NCBI RefSeq assembly: GCF_014843845.1
Contig: NZ_JHQS01000006.1
Coordinates: 219,221 to 283,220 of the forward strand
DNA: 64,000 bases
Direction of reading: 5' to 3'
Source: Mesorhizobium amorphae
GTDB taxonomy: Bacteria > Pseudomonadota > Alphaproteobacteria > Rhizobiales > Rhizobiaceae
Part shown: positions 1-8,557 of the stretch, one piece after another
How the letters are laid out: each line of letters starts with the position of its first letter
How positions within the stretch are numbered: the stretch's first letter is position 1
The notes under the pieces: generated by a model
The model's database searches: none
Told to the model about the DNA's origin: nothing
What the model saw: only the letters and a program-made list of their open reading frames with translations
Translations under genes and position numbers: made by a program

Positions 1-2
1 AT

Positions 3-1871
3 CTGATATTCTACCGCCTCGTATATCAGCGGTTTGTAATCGATGCTGCGGATGTAAGTAATCAGGTCGATCTTGTGCAGTTCTTGATCTGGCCGTTTTT
101 GCTTTACCTGAAGGTTTCAGGGACTTTTCATATAATCACTGGGCTTTTGCGTTTATTCGGATTCAATCTTTCAGAAACCCACAATCTTTACTTCCTTTCC
201 TCAAGCTTTACGGATTTCTGGCGTAGAATAAATATCTACTGGAAGGATTTCATAATGAAGATTGTATATTATCCCTTTTACTTTCGTTTTCGACGTTGGG
301 GAGAGAATGTAGCGCTCGTCAGCGCGACCCTCCTGGCGTTCCTCGCGACATGGCTGCTGCACAACTATCAGTGGTTCTGGTTGCGCGGCACTTGGGTGTT
401 CACCTGGAACGACTTCCTCTTCTGGATGATCCTGGCCGTGCTCGTGACGGTCAACGCCCTCCATGAAATGCGGCACGGCCGCACACGGCGCCTGCCCGGC
501 GAGGCACTCAGCTGGAACGCTGCACTGCACACTGCGGGCCGGACCATCGGCGTGTTCGTCGTCATCTCGATGCTTTGGTCGTTTTGGAGCGCGAGCTCGG
601 TCCCGCAATGGTTCTCGGTCTTCGATACCGTGGGCGTGGAGGGTCCCGGCAAAATGACGCCCGTCCTTGTGCTGCTCACTGTGGCAGCTGTGATTGGCAT
701 TCCTGCCCTTGTGCTCGCGCGCGGCGTTGCCGACCACCAGTACAGTTTCGGGCGGTCGGTTGCGTTAGTCAGTGTCTGCGGGTCGATCGCGGTTTGCATC
801 TCGCTCCCCGGAGTTCGCGATCGCCTGGGCGAGACGGTCAGTACCGCAATGGCCGACATTAGAATGCCGAATCTCAATACCCGCGATAAGGCGAACCTGG
901 AGCGCGGCTACTACGAAAACCTCGTCAATGTCGGCGCATTCAACCCGGAACTGTGGATTGTCTATGGCCAACGACGAAGCGAGGAATGGAAAGACTTGGA
1001 GAAGACGCCGCTGAGTGAATACACGGGTGCGCTTCCCAGGACCTATCTGCGTCCACTCTCTCAAGCAGACTATAGGGGAACGCTGGTCCACATCAACCGC
1101 TGGGGTATGCGAGACCAGGACTACGAAAAGCTTCCTTCTCCCGGCACCCTGCGAATTGCAGTCGTCGGCCCTTCGATCATCTTCGGCGCGGGCGTCGCAG
1201 ATGACGAGACCTTCGAAGGCTTGTTGGAGCAGCGGATGAATGAGCAGGCGGCCGACAGCGGGTATCGACACTACGACGTGCTGAACTTTGGCGTTGGGGC
1301 TTATACTGCTCTGGACATGCTAGCCATCATCGAGGACCGGGTGCTTGCATTCAAACCAAATTACATCTTTTACTTCGAGCACGGCGCGCTTATTCCACGA
1401 ATGCTAGACAACCTCATCATTGCAATGCAGAATGGCTCCGCATATCGCTACGACTTCGTGCGCGACATTGTACGCGAGAGCGGGATAGATGACAGGGCCG
1501 ACCCCGAGGTGCTCAAAAGAAAGCTCACGCCCTACGGAGAGAGACTTCTGCGTGCGATCTATTCTCGAATCGTGGAAACTGCGAAGCGAGGAGGTGTCGG
1601 GGCCTTTTGGCTGTATCTGCCCAGGGTAGACGAGAGTAGCAGTCCCGAGGTGGAGAGGCGCCTCGCTGCCGAGGCTGGATTCAACGTTCTCGATCTTTCC
1701 GATGTCTATGACGGGTACGACTGGCGGACCCTTGTTGTGGCACCTTGGGATGATCACCCAAACGCTGCCGGCCATCGGCTCATCGCCGACAGGCTTTACG
1801 AGGTGCTGCGACAACACCGGGATCTAATTCCCCTGAACCTTGCGGCTGCTCCACGAAAGGAGGGACAATGA
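3..1871 (+). CDS. MBOAT O-acyltransferase fused to SGNH-like domain (5' truncated)
   Basis: The frame is open from base 3 to the window edge, so the N-terminus is missing; the first internal start is GTG 75 and residues below count from there. The MBOAT signature SFTDFWRRINIYW (44-56) is followed by a membrane helix carrying the likely catalytic His96 (LLHNYQWFW), then further hydrophobic segments near 112-126, 154-172, 196-215 and 226-246. From about 355 comes an SGNH-like hydrolase fold: GPS at 365-367 replaces the usual GDS (Asp to Pro, Ser367 kept), and WDDHPN supplies Asp560/His561. MBOAT proteins move acyl groups across or within the membrane onto glycans or proteins, and an attached SGNH domain often finishes the transfer. 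The gene overlaps the carrier-protein gene by 4 bp, as expected if it takes its acyl group from that carrier. The acceptor is unknown. Confidence 0.85.
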   Translation: MIFYRLVYQRFVIDAADVSNQVDLVQFLIWPFLLYLKVSGTFHIITGLLRLFGFNLSETHNLYFLSSSFTDFWRRINIYWKDFIMKIVYYPFYFRFRRWGENVALVSATLLAFLATWLLHNYQWFWLRGTWVFTWNDFLFWMILAVLVTVNALHEMRHGRTRRLPGEALSWNAALHTAGRTIGVFVVISMLWSFWSASSVPQWFSVFDTVGVEGPGKMTPVLVLLTVAAVIGIPALVLARGVADHQYSFGRSVALVSVCGSIAVCISLPGVRDRLGETVSTAMADIRMPNLNTRDKANLERGYYENLVNVGAFNPELWIVYGQRRSEEWKDLEKTPLSEYTGALPRTYLRPLSQADYRGTLVHINRWGMRDQDYEKLPSPGTLRIAVVGPSIIFGAGVADDETFEGLLEQRMNEQAADSGYRHYDVLNFGVGAYTALDMLAIIEDRVLAFKPNYIFYFEHGALIPRMLDNLIIAMQNGSAYRYDFVRDIVRESGIDDRADPEVLKRKLTPYGERLLRAIYSRIVETAKRGGVGAFWLYLPRVDESSSPEVERRLAAEAGFNVLDLSDVYDGYDWRTLVVAPWDDHPNAAGHRLIADRLYEVLRQHRDLIPLNLAAAPRKEGQ

Positions 1872-2128
1872 ACGCGATCCAGATCAGGACGATGACCAGG
1901 GATTTCATATTGAAGGAGTTCCTGCCCGGTGAAAGGCCGGAGAATCTGACGGATTCAACGGAGCTTATAACTGGCGGCATTCTCGACTCGCTGGCGACGC
2001 TTAAGCTCGTTGCCTACCTGGAAAAGTCCTGCGGCATCGAAATCGCCCCTTACGAACTCGTGCAGGAGAACCTGAACTCCGTCGCCCTTATTGCCGATTT
2101 CGTCCAATCGAAGCAGGCGTCCACATAG
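1868..2128 (+). CDS. Acyl/peptidyl carrier protein
   Basis: Eighty-six residues, the size of a stand-alone carrier protein. The 4'-phosphopantetheine site is GGILDSLATL with Ser41 in the DSL motif, followed by the usual amphipathic helices. It starts inside the stop region of the MBOAT gene (ATGA overlap) and lies 8 bp before the adenylating-enzyme gene, so the three should be co-translated. In dlt systems the DltC carrier holds D-alanine; in pyrrole pathways a PltL/RedO-type carrier holds proline while it is oxidised. Neighbouring genes favour the second role here, but carrier sequence alone does not decide it. Confidence 0.9.
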   Translation: MNAIQIRTMTRDFILKEFLPGERPENLTDSTELITGGILDSLATLKLVAYLEKSCGIEIAPYELVQENLNSVALIADFVQSKQAST

Positions 2129-2136
2129 GGCCCGCC

Positions 2137-3693
2137 ATGACCTTGCACGGGTACCTGGAACAGAGCGCGAGGCGGTATCGCGAGAAGTGCGCCGCAGTCG
2201 AGGCGAGCTCCGGACGACAGATTACTTACGGCGAGCTCGACAGGCTGTCGAGCCGAGTCCGCGACCATTTGCGTCGGATTGGCGTCCGGCCGGGGGACCA
2301 CATCGGCATTTGCCTTCCAAAATCGATCGTTTCGCTCGCTACTCTGTTCGGCATTTTGAAAGTAGGCGCGGCCTATGTGCCCGTCGATTCTCTGGCACCA
2401 CCTGCGCGTAACGCGTTCATATTCACCGACTGCGGCGTGCGCGCGATTTTCGTGGAGGCGTCCCGAGCCGACGCTTTGCGCTGTGAGTTGGCGCGCTTGG
2501 CTGCGGAACCCCGGCTCTTACCGCTCGACTGGTCCGACGGTTCCTCACCGCTCGCGACGTACCTGGCACGCGAGGAAGCCGAGGGCGGCTTGGCGGTGGA
2601 GGGTGAATCGGCGCGGTCGGAGCCGAACGACCTCGCTTACGTCCTTTACACTTCAGGCTCCACCGGCCAGCCGAAGGGTGTGATGCTGACCCATCATAAT
2701 GGCACGAGCTACGTGGACTGGTGCTCCGAGACCCTCGCCCCTGACGAGAACGACCGCTTCTCCTCCCATGCGCCCTTCCACTTCGACCTCTCCATCCTCG
2801 ACATCTTCGTACCGCTGAAGCACGGTGCGACCGTACTCCTGATCGGTGAGGAGCTCGGCAAGCATCCGGCCGGGATGGCTTCTGTTATCGCCGAGCGGCG
2901 GTTGACCGTCTGGTATTCCACGCCCTCCGTACTCACGCTTCTGGTCGAGCACGGCGGGCTTGATGCTCGCGACGATCACGCTCTTCGGTTCATTCTATTT
3001 GCCGGCGAGGTCTTTCCGGTCAAGCATCTGCGCAGGCTGAAGACTCTGGTCCCACACGCGCGCTACCTGAATCTTTATGGTCCAACCGAAACCAACGTCT
3101 GTACGTATTACGAGATCCCGCAGACGATCGCCGAAGACCGCACCGCACCATTTCCGATCGGGCGTGCCTGCTCGCATGTTAAGGCGCGCGTGATCGATAG
3201 GAATGGCCGCGATGTGCCGCGCGGCCACGAAGGCGAACTCGCAATCAGCGGTGCGCCTGTGATGCAGGGCTATTGGAACCTGCCTGAGCGAACAAGCGCC
3301 GCTTTTCACGTCGATTCAACCGGCCGCTGGTATCGTACGGGCGATATCGTGGTCGAAGGCGATAACGGCGTCTACACCTTCCGCGGTCGACGCGACCGGA
3401 TGGTGAAGAGGCGGGGATACCGGATCGAACTCGGCGAGATCGAGACGGCACTCTATCGCCATCCAGCGATTTCCGAGGTCGCGGCGATAGCTCGCTCGGA
3501 GGAGTCGGGCGTCTCCATTAAGGTGTTCTATGCCTCGCGCGACGGCCATGCGCTGTCGCTCATCGAGCTGAAGCGGTTCTGCGCTCACAACTTGCCGGCC
3601 TTCATGGCCCCGGACTGGTTCTCGCATCAGCCGTTACTTCCGAAGACATCGACAGATAAAATTGACTACCAACATCTGATAAGGATGGAGTAG
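2137..3693 (+). CDS. Amino-acid adenylating enzyme (DltA/PltF-like, likely prolyl-carrier ligase)
   Basis: A 518-residue stand-alone adenylation domain of the ANL superfamily that should activate an amino acid with ATP and load it on the neighbouring carrier. Core motifs in order: A3 YTSGSTGQPKG (171-181), A4 FHFDLSILDIF (214-224), A5 NLYGPTETN (312-320), A7 YRTGDI (399-404), A8 RGRRDRMVKRRGYRIELGEI (417-436), and A10 with the catalytic lysine at TDKID (Lys508). There is no fused carrier or condensation domain. Length and partners match PltF/RedM-type L-prolyl-[carrier] ligases as well as DltA. Proline is an inference from the dehydrogenase next door; the specificity pocket was not scored. 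Confidence 0.87.
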   Translation: MTLHGYLEQSARRYREKCAAVEASSGRQITYGELDRLSSRVRDHLRRIGVRPGDHIGICLPKSIVSLATLFGILKVGAAYVPVDSLAPPARNAFIFTDCGVRAIFVEASRADALRCELARLAAEPRLLPLDWSDGSSPLATYLAREEAEGGLAVEGESARSEPNDLAYVLYTSGSTGQPKGVMLTHHNGTSYVDWCSETLAPDENDRFSSHAPFHFDLSILDIFVPLKHGATVLLIGEELGKHPAGMASVIAERRLTVWYSTPSVLTLLVEHGGLDARDDHALRFILFAGEVFPVKHLRRLKTLVPHARYLNLYGPTETNVCTYYEIPQTIAEDRTAPFPIGRACSHVKARVIDRNGRDVPRGHEGELAISGAPVMQGYWNLPERTSAAFHVDSTGRWYRTGDIVVEGDNGVYTFRGRRDRMVKRRGYRIELGEIETALYRHPAISEVAAIARSEESGVSIKVFYASRDGHALSLIELKRFCAHNLPAFMAPDWFSHQPLLPKTSTDKIDYQHLIRME

Positions 3694-4841
3694 TGGATTT
3701 CGCGCTGAACGAGGAGCAGCGTATCCTGCGCAATGAGATCCATCGCTTCGCGCAAGATAAGCTCAATAAAGATGTCAGGCAGCGCGACCGGGACCAAGTA
3801 TTCCAGCACGAGTTGTGGCAGGCCTGCGCGCAGATGGGCCTGACCGGCCTGCCAGTCCCCGAGGCCTACGGGGGATCCGGTCTCGATTCCCTGTCGACGG
3901 CCATTGCAATCGACGCGCTCGGCTACGGCTGCGAGGATTCCGGCTTGGTCTTCTCTATCTGCGCCCACCTTCTGGCCTGCGTGGTGCCGATTTGGAAGTT
4001 CGGCACTGAAGAGCAGAAGGATCGATATCTTCCGGGGCTCTGTGATGGCACCTTGATCGCGGCCAATGCGATGAGCGAACCGGAGTCGGGCTCGGATGCA
4101 TTTGCGATGCAAACCAGGGCGGAGCCCCGTGGCGACGGCTTTCTAATCAACGGCACGAAGACCTTCGTGAGCAACGGGCCGGTGGCGGATGTTGCCGTCG
4201 TCTTTGCTGTCACTGACCGCGCCAAGGGTTATTTCGGCGGCATCACGAGCTTCCTCGTGGACTGTACGCTGCCCGGCTATCGGGTCGCGCAAAAGTTCGA
4301 AAAAATGGGACTGCGGACGTCTCCGATCGGGGAGCTTGTCTTCGAGGACGTGTTCGTTTCGAAGGACGCCGTTCTCGGTGGAGTGGGCGGCGGCTCCAGG
4401 CTGTTCGTCCATAGCATGGACTGGGAGCGGGCGTGCCTGTTCGCCAGCCATGTTGGCACGATGGAGCGACTTCTGGAAAAGGCAGTGGCCTATACGCGCA
4501 CCAGACGTCAGTCCGGCCAAGCCATCTCCAAGCACCAGGCGGTCGCCCATAAGATTGCCGATATGAAGATGCAGGTGGAGGCCGCCCGGCTCCTCGTCTA
4601 CAAGGCGGCGTGGGGCCTTGAGCGCCCCGAATCCGTATCCCTCGACGCCGCCGTTTCGAAGCTCTTTGTGAGCGAATCGCTAGTCCGGACTGCGCTCGAT
4701 GTCGTCCAGGTCTTCGGCGGCTATGGCTTCTTGAGCGAATTCGATGTCGAACGCGCCGTACGTGATGCCATCGGCAGCAAGCTCTATTCCGGGACTTCGG
4801 AGATACAGCGCAATATTATTGCAGGCTGGCTGGGGCTTTGA
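3693..4841 (+). CDS. Acyl-CoA dehydrogenase-like flavoprotein, probable prolyl-carrier oxidase
   Basis: A 382-residue flavoenzyme that starts with GTG overlapping the previous stop codon by one base. ACAD features include AMSEPESGSD (126-135), the FAD/substrate region RTRRQSGQ (269-276) and the C-terminal GTSEIQR (367-373). The usual acyl-CoA dehydrogenase base (Glu a few residues before GTSE) is replaced by Lys363. A Glu is instead present at the isovaleryl-CoA-dehydrogenase-type position, in MDWERACLF (Glu245). From family knowledge this arrangement, and the RDxIGSxxxSGTS ending, are seen in PltE/RedW/AnaB enzymes that oxidise carrier-bound proline. Together with the adenylating enzyme and carrier this suggests pyrroline- or pyrrole-2-carboxyl production. 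An ordinary acyl-CoA substrate cannot be excluded. Confidence 0.85.
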   Translation: MDFALNEEQRILRNEIHRFAQDKLNKDVRQRDRDQVFQHELWQACAQMGLTGLPVPEAYGGSGLDSLSTAIAIDALGYGCEDSGLVFSICAHLLACVVPIWKFGTEEQKDRYLPGLCDGTLIAANAMSEPESGSDAFAMQTRAEPRGDGFLINGTKTFVSNGPVADVAVVFAVTDRAKGYFGGITSFLVDCTLPGYRVAQKFEKMGLRTSPIGELVFEDVFVSKDAVLGGVGGGSRLFVHSMDWERACLFASHVGTMERLLEKAVAYTRTRRQSGQAISKHQAVAHKIADMKMQVEAARLLVYKAAWGLERPESVSLDAAVSKLFVSESLVRTALDVVQVFGGYGFLSEFDVERAVRDAIGSKLYSGTSEIQRNIIAGWLGL

Positions 4842-4909
4842 TGACAGCTGTGCTCAGAGAACCTGTCCGGTGAAGGGCGGCGTGAGCTGTCGCCGGGCCC
4901 TGCCGTTAG

Positions 4910-5241
4910 CTCACGAAAGTGTTCGTCTATGTGACCGAATGGATGCTGGCCAAGCACGCAGCCGGGGCCGACAAGGCTGCGTTGCTCGCGACCTGGCATG
5001 ACGCGCTCGACTACGCCATGCTGCAAAAGGTTCTTCCGAAGATTCACGGAAACAGGAGGGCGCTCGGCGATCCGCCTTTTACGCCGGTAACGATTCAAGC
5101 TCCACGCCAAGCGCCGGCTACACGTTGGGCCTCGGTACGAAGGTTGAAATATCGGCAGCGCGCAAGCTGACGCTGGCCGGAGCGACCGCGCAACTTTCGC
5201 AGTCCCGGCAGAAGCTCGACACCATGCACCGTGCGACATGA
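4910..5241 (+). pseudogene. Fragment of an AAA/McrB-like ATPase gene, frameshifted
   Basis: Two pieces of protein-like sequence in different frames run on from each other. The first (4910 to about 5075) reads VFVYVTEWMLAKHAAGADK and then DYAMLQKVLPKIHGNRR, resembling the C-terminal part of McrB-type AAA restriction ATPases. The second (5080-5241) continues as AGYTLGLGTKVEISAARKL and QSRQKLDTMHRAT before a stop. Neither has a credible start and upstream frames are closed, so only the 3' end of a longer gene remains, broken by an indel near 5075. Family assignment is tentative. Confidence 0.45.
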
Positions 5242-5266
5242 ACAGGCCCGGAAGCCGAAGCCGCCG

Positions 5267-5533
5267 TCAATAGCCAGTTGGGATCCACGGACTGGTGTCA
5301 TACCCTAAGCGCGGATAATGATCCAGGAAGTTTGCGGCCCTATTTGACGGTCGCGCAACAACGGTGCCTGTCGATTTGCAATCCAGTTTCGGGGTCCGCT
5401 TGCTGCCAGCCTTCATATGAGCTGCAGAACACGAGGTTGCAGCCTGAGCGGTGGCCACCTTTTTCTTCTCTTTCGCAACAGCCGCTCCGGTGGCGGCCAA
5501 TACCATTGCTACGCCAAAGACAACGAGTTTCAT
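5267..5533 (-). CDS. Small exported protein of unknown function
   Basis: The 88-residue product starts at an ATG preceded by GGGTGAGGGCG, a good ribosome binding site. The N-terminus MKLVVFGVAMVLAATGAAVA is a clear signal peptide cleaved near AVA-KE. The mature part is basic at first (KEKKK), has two cysteines that could form a disulphide, and ends YDTSPWIPTGY. No family is recognised. It is convergent with the debris upstream and stands alone. Confidence 0.6.
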   Translation of the reverse strand: MKLVVFGVAMVLAATGAAVAKEKKKVATAQAATSCSAAHMKAGSKRTPKLDCKSTGTVVARPSNRAANFLDHYPRLGYDTSPWIPTGY

Positions 5534-5997
5534 TGAAACGCCCTCACCCTGCACAATCCGAAATGATTGCGCCTAGTTAACGTTACGTCAACCACATTTT
5601 GTCCGCAACGACGGCGAATAGTGCCAGTAAAGAAAGCCCGCCACCGTGAGGCAGCGGGCCGCGCTTGTCATAGCTTCACGCTGCGCGCTGCTTTTGGACC
5701 TTATACCCGACCGTCACCGCCTGCTCACGAAGGCGTCAGCGTTAAAGGCAGGCCCATTTGGAAACGCTATATCGCGGAACGGATTCATGGGAGATCCGTC
5801 CGATGACGCCCAAAGAGGAAGCCGAGGCTTTCTGGTGGTGTAATCCACCGTATTGAGCCCACGCATGGAGCCTCGCCAGCGCGCGTTTCTGTTGGCCGCC
5901 GCCTTTTCACCATCGAAGCGCCTCGCGCCTCCTGGCGGCGCTTGTGCCGGCGCTGGGATGGTGATTTGGTGCGAGGCGCTAGGGAGGGGCCGCTCGC
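5534..5997. other. Intergenic stretch without a supported gene
   Basis: Several open frames cross this stretch on both strands, but none has a ribosome binding site, signal peptide or protein-like composition. It separates the small exported gene from a broken membrane-protein gene and is probably residue of past rearrangement. Confidence 0.5.
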
Positions 5998-6290
5998 ATG
6001 GACACGGAGCAAAGCACCACGCACAAAGACGGCATTACCTACGTCAATTGGGACCGTGCGAAAGCATCGCTTCTCGACCGACTCTGTGCCGCCTCGTCCC
6101 TCTGATTGGCTGGAAAACATCAGACCTATCAGTATCGAAGGCCTGACGCTTTTCGGGATCGACGAGAGGACGAACGAACTGCTCTGGGACGGCAAGCGGC
6201 TAATCACCGAGAAGCGGTTCACTGATTTTGAGCGTCGCCTGGCAATTGTCGGTCTTTTTATTGCTAGCATCGGCGTCGCGGCAACTGTGG
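5998..6290 (+). pseudogene. Small membrane-protein gene with a frameshift
   Basis: The reading starts MDTEQSTTHKDGITYVNWDR at ATG 5998 and would stop at TGA near 6105. Ignoring one T just before that stop, the protein continues smoothly in the next frame: LDWLENIRPISIEGLTLFG, a hydrophilic segment ending TEKRFTDFERR, then a membrane helix LAIVGLFIASIGVAATVV. The continuity across the shift argues for one ancestral gene with a single-base insertion. After about 6290 the frame loses protein character, so the 3' end may also be lost. Function unknown. Confidence 0.5.
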
Positions 6291-6571
6291 TTGGGCCGCC
6301 GTCGCTTCTTTGCCCTAGTCCGAAGGGCGAGAATGGGCCTGGTAAACTTCGTCGGCGTCTACATCACCGCTCTAATGTTCGTCGGCGCCGTCTGGCTACA
6401 AGCAGCGCGGCATGGTCGACTTCCGCGATCACGCCATACGTCCTGGCGGCCCATGTGCTAGCTTGCCCAGGCGGCGGACTTGATTGCCCGCCTGGCCGGC
6501 GCCTTTTACCCCAAAGCCCCCCGCCCAACGGGCGCCGGCCATCTTCCATGAGCGATCCGCGTCGGTTTCGG

Positions 6572-6805
6572 CTAGCTGCGGCTCTTTCGGATAGATGAAA
6601 TGAGATTGTCGACACGGTCTGCCGGATCGGCTGGGGGCTTTCCCTTCCTGCCCTGCGATCGAGCCTCCAGCCTTTTGTCGTAGATGCGCCTCAGTCGGTC
6701 GCAGGCCGCCTTGGCGCGCTGCCAGGTCCTACCGATAGGGAGGTGCTCCCTCCAAGTACCTGACGGTTCGGGGCGATAGCAGAATCTCGCTTTGTGATCT
6801 TCCAT
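6572..6805 (-). CDS. Small basic hypothetical protein
   Basis: A 77-residue frame starting MEDHKARFCYRPEPSGTWRE and rich in Arg and Lys, with a helical stretch WQRAKAACDRLRRIYDKRLE. The frame is open further upstream to 6943, but that part is less protein-like. No ribosome binding site stands out and no family is recognised, so it could be an open frame only. Confidence 0.33.
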   Translation of the reverse strand: MEDHKARFCYRPEPSGTWREHLPIGRTWQRAKAACDRLRRIYDKRLEARSQGRKGKPPADPADRVDNLISSIRKSRS

Positions 6806-7008
6806 GGTGCGCAACGGCAACGACACACCATGGGTTCGCCCCAACATGGCAACGTGGTTAACACTGCAGTGGGTGTCGGGCCTTTCGCCGACGATACCAG
6901 TACCCGCCCCGCCATCGCGATCATGGCGCCACCGGCGAGACATGGCTCGTCTCCTACATGAAACCTTTCTAATGCTGGCCGGTTAACCCGGAGCTGGAGA
7001 GAGTGTTC

Positions 7009-7206
7009 ATGCCAAGACGAGATCCCACGGTTCGGCCGCCCAGGAAGCCACGCACGCGCCCGCTAAAAGGCGAGGAGGCGGAAGTGAGCCACATTGTCGA
7101 AACGCATGACGTCTCGCCGAACCAGGCAAGAGAGCTTGTGCGTCGACACGGCAACGATTGGCGAAAGATCGATGAGGCCGCCAAATCCTATAAAGACGAA
7201 AAGTGA
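7009..7206 (+). CDS. DUF3606-like small protein
   Basis: Sixty-five residues from ATG 7009, preceded by GGAGAGAG at good spacing. After a basic N-terminus (PRRDPTVRPPRKPRTRP) comes a compact helical domain, EVSHIVETHDVSPNQARELV then HGNDWRKIDEAAKSY. This resembles the DUF3606 pattern of Rhizobiales, a helical domain with a sensing-like SPNQARELV turn. Its biochemical role is not known. The start was chosen over a GTG two codons upstream because of spacing to the ribosome binding site. Confidence 0.6.
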   Translation: MPRRDPTVRPPRKPRTRPLKGEEAEVSHIVETHDVSPNQARELVRRHGNDWRKIDEAAKSYKDEK

Positions 7207-7552
7207 GTTGGCCCTGCCGCGAAGCACCACGAGGCCTGGTCAAGCCGCCGAGCCGCCATCACGACGGTCGATCGCCGAGAAGATGGTCACCCCCGAAACG
7301 ACGATTTGCGCGGTCATCTCGGTGAGCTTCTCGCGCTTGACGAACGTGGGCTTTTGGTAGGCCTTTTTCATTTGCTGGTTCCGAAATCCGCTAGCCGACG
7401 TGCCGGGCCGCGACACTGAACGCTGCAGCTTCAGTCGTGTTCCCTTGCAGAGCGGCTTCGTCTCACTCTTCCCGAAATTCCTGCAAGGAGTGGGGCAAGG
7501 CCGGCGCCTTGGCTGACTTCCAGTCCCGGAGGCAACTACACAACGCTACCGC
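7207..7552. other. Intergenic stretch, nothing recognised
   Basis: No protein-like frame, RNA gene or repeat stands out between the DUF3606-like gene and the convergent small gene that follows. Confidence 0.5.
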
Positions 7553-7741
7553 TTAGCGGGAAGTCTTCTCTTCAAGGATGGCTGAGCAATCGATCTCATC
7601 GTGAAACGGTGCATGAGGATCGAGCACCAGCCATGACGCATGAGACCGGAGTTCCCTAAGGCGGGCGTTCTTTTCGAGACGAGCGTGGCGTTCCGCCTCG
7701 GTATGGAACACTAGAGTAGGCTTTTCACGAAGAGAGCTCAT
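7553..7741 (-). CDS. Small hypothetical protein
   Basis: Sixty-two residues from MSSLREKPTLVFHTEAER, with GTGGAG just upstream of the ATG. The middle (RHARLEKNARLRELRSHAS) is a charged helix and the rest (WLVLDPHAPFHDEIDCSAIL) looks folded. No family is recognised. It is divergent from the small membrane protein at 7835, with under 100 bp between the starts. Confidence 0.45.
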   Translation of the reverse strand: MSSLREKPTLVFHTEAERHARLEKNARLRELRSHASWLVLDPHAPFHDEIDCSAILEEKTSR

Positions 7742-7834
7742 ATGCAGCTCCACTTAACGTCATCGCCTATGAACGCTAACGCTCTGAGTTGCGTTCCCTT
7801 TTTATATCGTAGGATGTCGCAGGGATGCAGGACA

Positions 7835-8062
7835 ATGCGAAACGCAGTCACCGGGCTGGGCTTAGTGATAGTTCTGCTTGCGGGGGCAATTGGCGCGATG
7901 CTCGCCATCCCGACGGCGTCTTTGTCACGAAGAGAAGGGCCTTACGGGGACGTTCACGACACCTATGCGGTGAGCGGCTGTCCGCGCTTATCGGCGTACC
8001 GCAATAGAGCAGAAAACCTCGCCGCTCCATTTGCGAAGCGACGAGGCCCCCATCGCCCCTAG
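7835..8062 (+). CDS. Small membrane or exported protein
   Basis: The start MRNAVTGLGLVIVLLAGAIG follows an AGGA site in GCAGGATG-like context. The first 30 residues form a strong hydrophobic helix, either a signal peptide or a membrane anchor. The 45 residues after it are polar and unrecognised. A good intrinsic-terminator hairpin begins 2 bp after the stop codon, which supports a real transcription unit. Confidence 0.45.
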   Translation: MRNAVTGLGLVIVLLAGAIGAMLAIPTASLSRREGPYGDVHDTYAVSGCPRLSAYRNRAENLAAPFAKRRGPHRP

Positions 8063-8063
8063 T

Positions 8064-8087
8064 GCCGGTCCCAACACCGGCGTTTTT
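8064..8087 (+). terminator. Rho-independent terminator
   Basis: Stem GCCGGT / ACCGGC with a six-base loop, followed by GTTTTT, immediately after the stop codon of the small membrane-protein gene. Confidence 0.65.
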
Positions 8088-8171
8088 AACACTGCAATTG
8101 TGGTGCCAGTGGCAAATGACCCATTACGGGACAGTCCGCTAGTGTTCCACTGACCGACCTAATGCCCGCTC

Positions 8172-8218
8172 AGCGGTCCTCCAGCCTGCTCCGTTGGTGC
8201 TTCTTCGGGTGGCGACGT
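8172..8218. repeat. 47-bp direct repeat, copy 1
   Basis: Matches 8823-8869 at 43 of 47 positions in the same orientation. It begins AGCGGTCCTCCAGCCT and ends GGTGGCGACGT. Probably a remnant of a mobile or duplicated sequence; the source is not recognised. Confidence 0.75.
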
Positions 8219-8344
8219 AGCCGACATGGGAAACCTGACAGCTGTCGCGCGGGCAAGCGTGGCACGGTTCTTGCTTCAACAGCTTCAGGCACGCCGGGCG
8301 CGAAGACCTGTTCCACATCGATACCGGCGTGTGAGGTTGGGACA

Positions 8345-8557
8345 ATGATGTCGCGTAAGCTTCTGTTCGCCCTTCCCGCAGTGTTCTTGGCCACCGCCTT
8401 GGGGGTAGCCCTCTGGTCGTCCGTCACCTCATGGGAATTTCTGGCTGCGACCCAATCCGGTTCGGTCTTTTGTTCAAGCGGTCCACCACCCGGGACCGTA
8501 TCGGCGTCGGCGTCGCGGACTTTGCCACCATGCCCGCCGGGCGCCACAAGGTCATAA
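8345..8557 (+). CDS. Small exported protein, possibly frameshifted
   Basis: The N-terminus MMSRKLLFALPAVFLATALG is a good signal peptide or anchor. After about residue 30 this frame becomes a Ser/Pro-rich run that does not look folded. The +2 frame over the same bases instead reads protein-like (GLLFKRSTTRDRIGVGVADF, then RHKVIRERIDGRETVDCPDK) and stops at 8613. This suggests an indel near 8440, with the original gene running 8345-8613. Function unknown. Confidence 0.35.
   Translation: MMSRKLLFALPAVFLATALGVALWSSVTSWEFLAATQSGSVFCSSGPPPGTVSASASRTLPPCPPGATRS

Noticed and set aside
1069..1081. ACTATAGGGG, a T7-promoter-like core, inside the MBOAT gene
   Set aside because: It lies within coding sequence with no phage genes nearby; it serves as a caution for the similar match at 39224.
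4744..5001. Plus-strand frame overlapping the end of the dehydrogenase gene
   Set aside because: An alternative frame of the dehydrogenase and debris; no domain.
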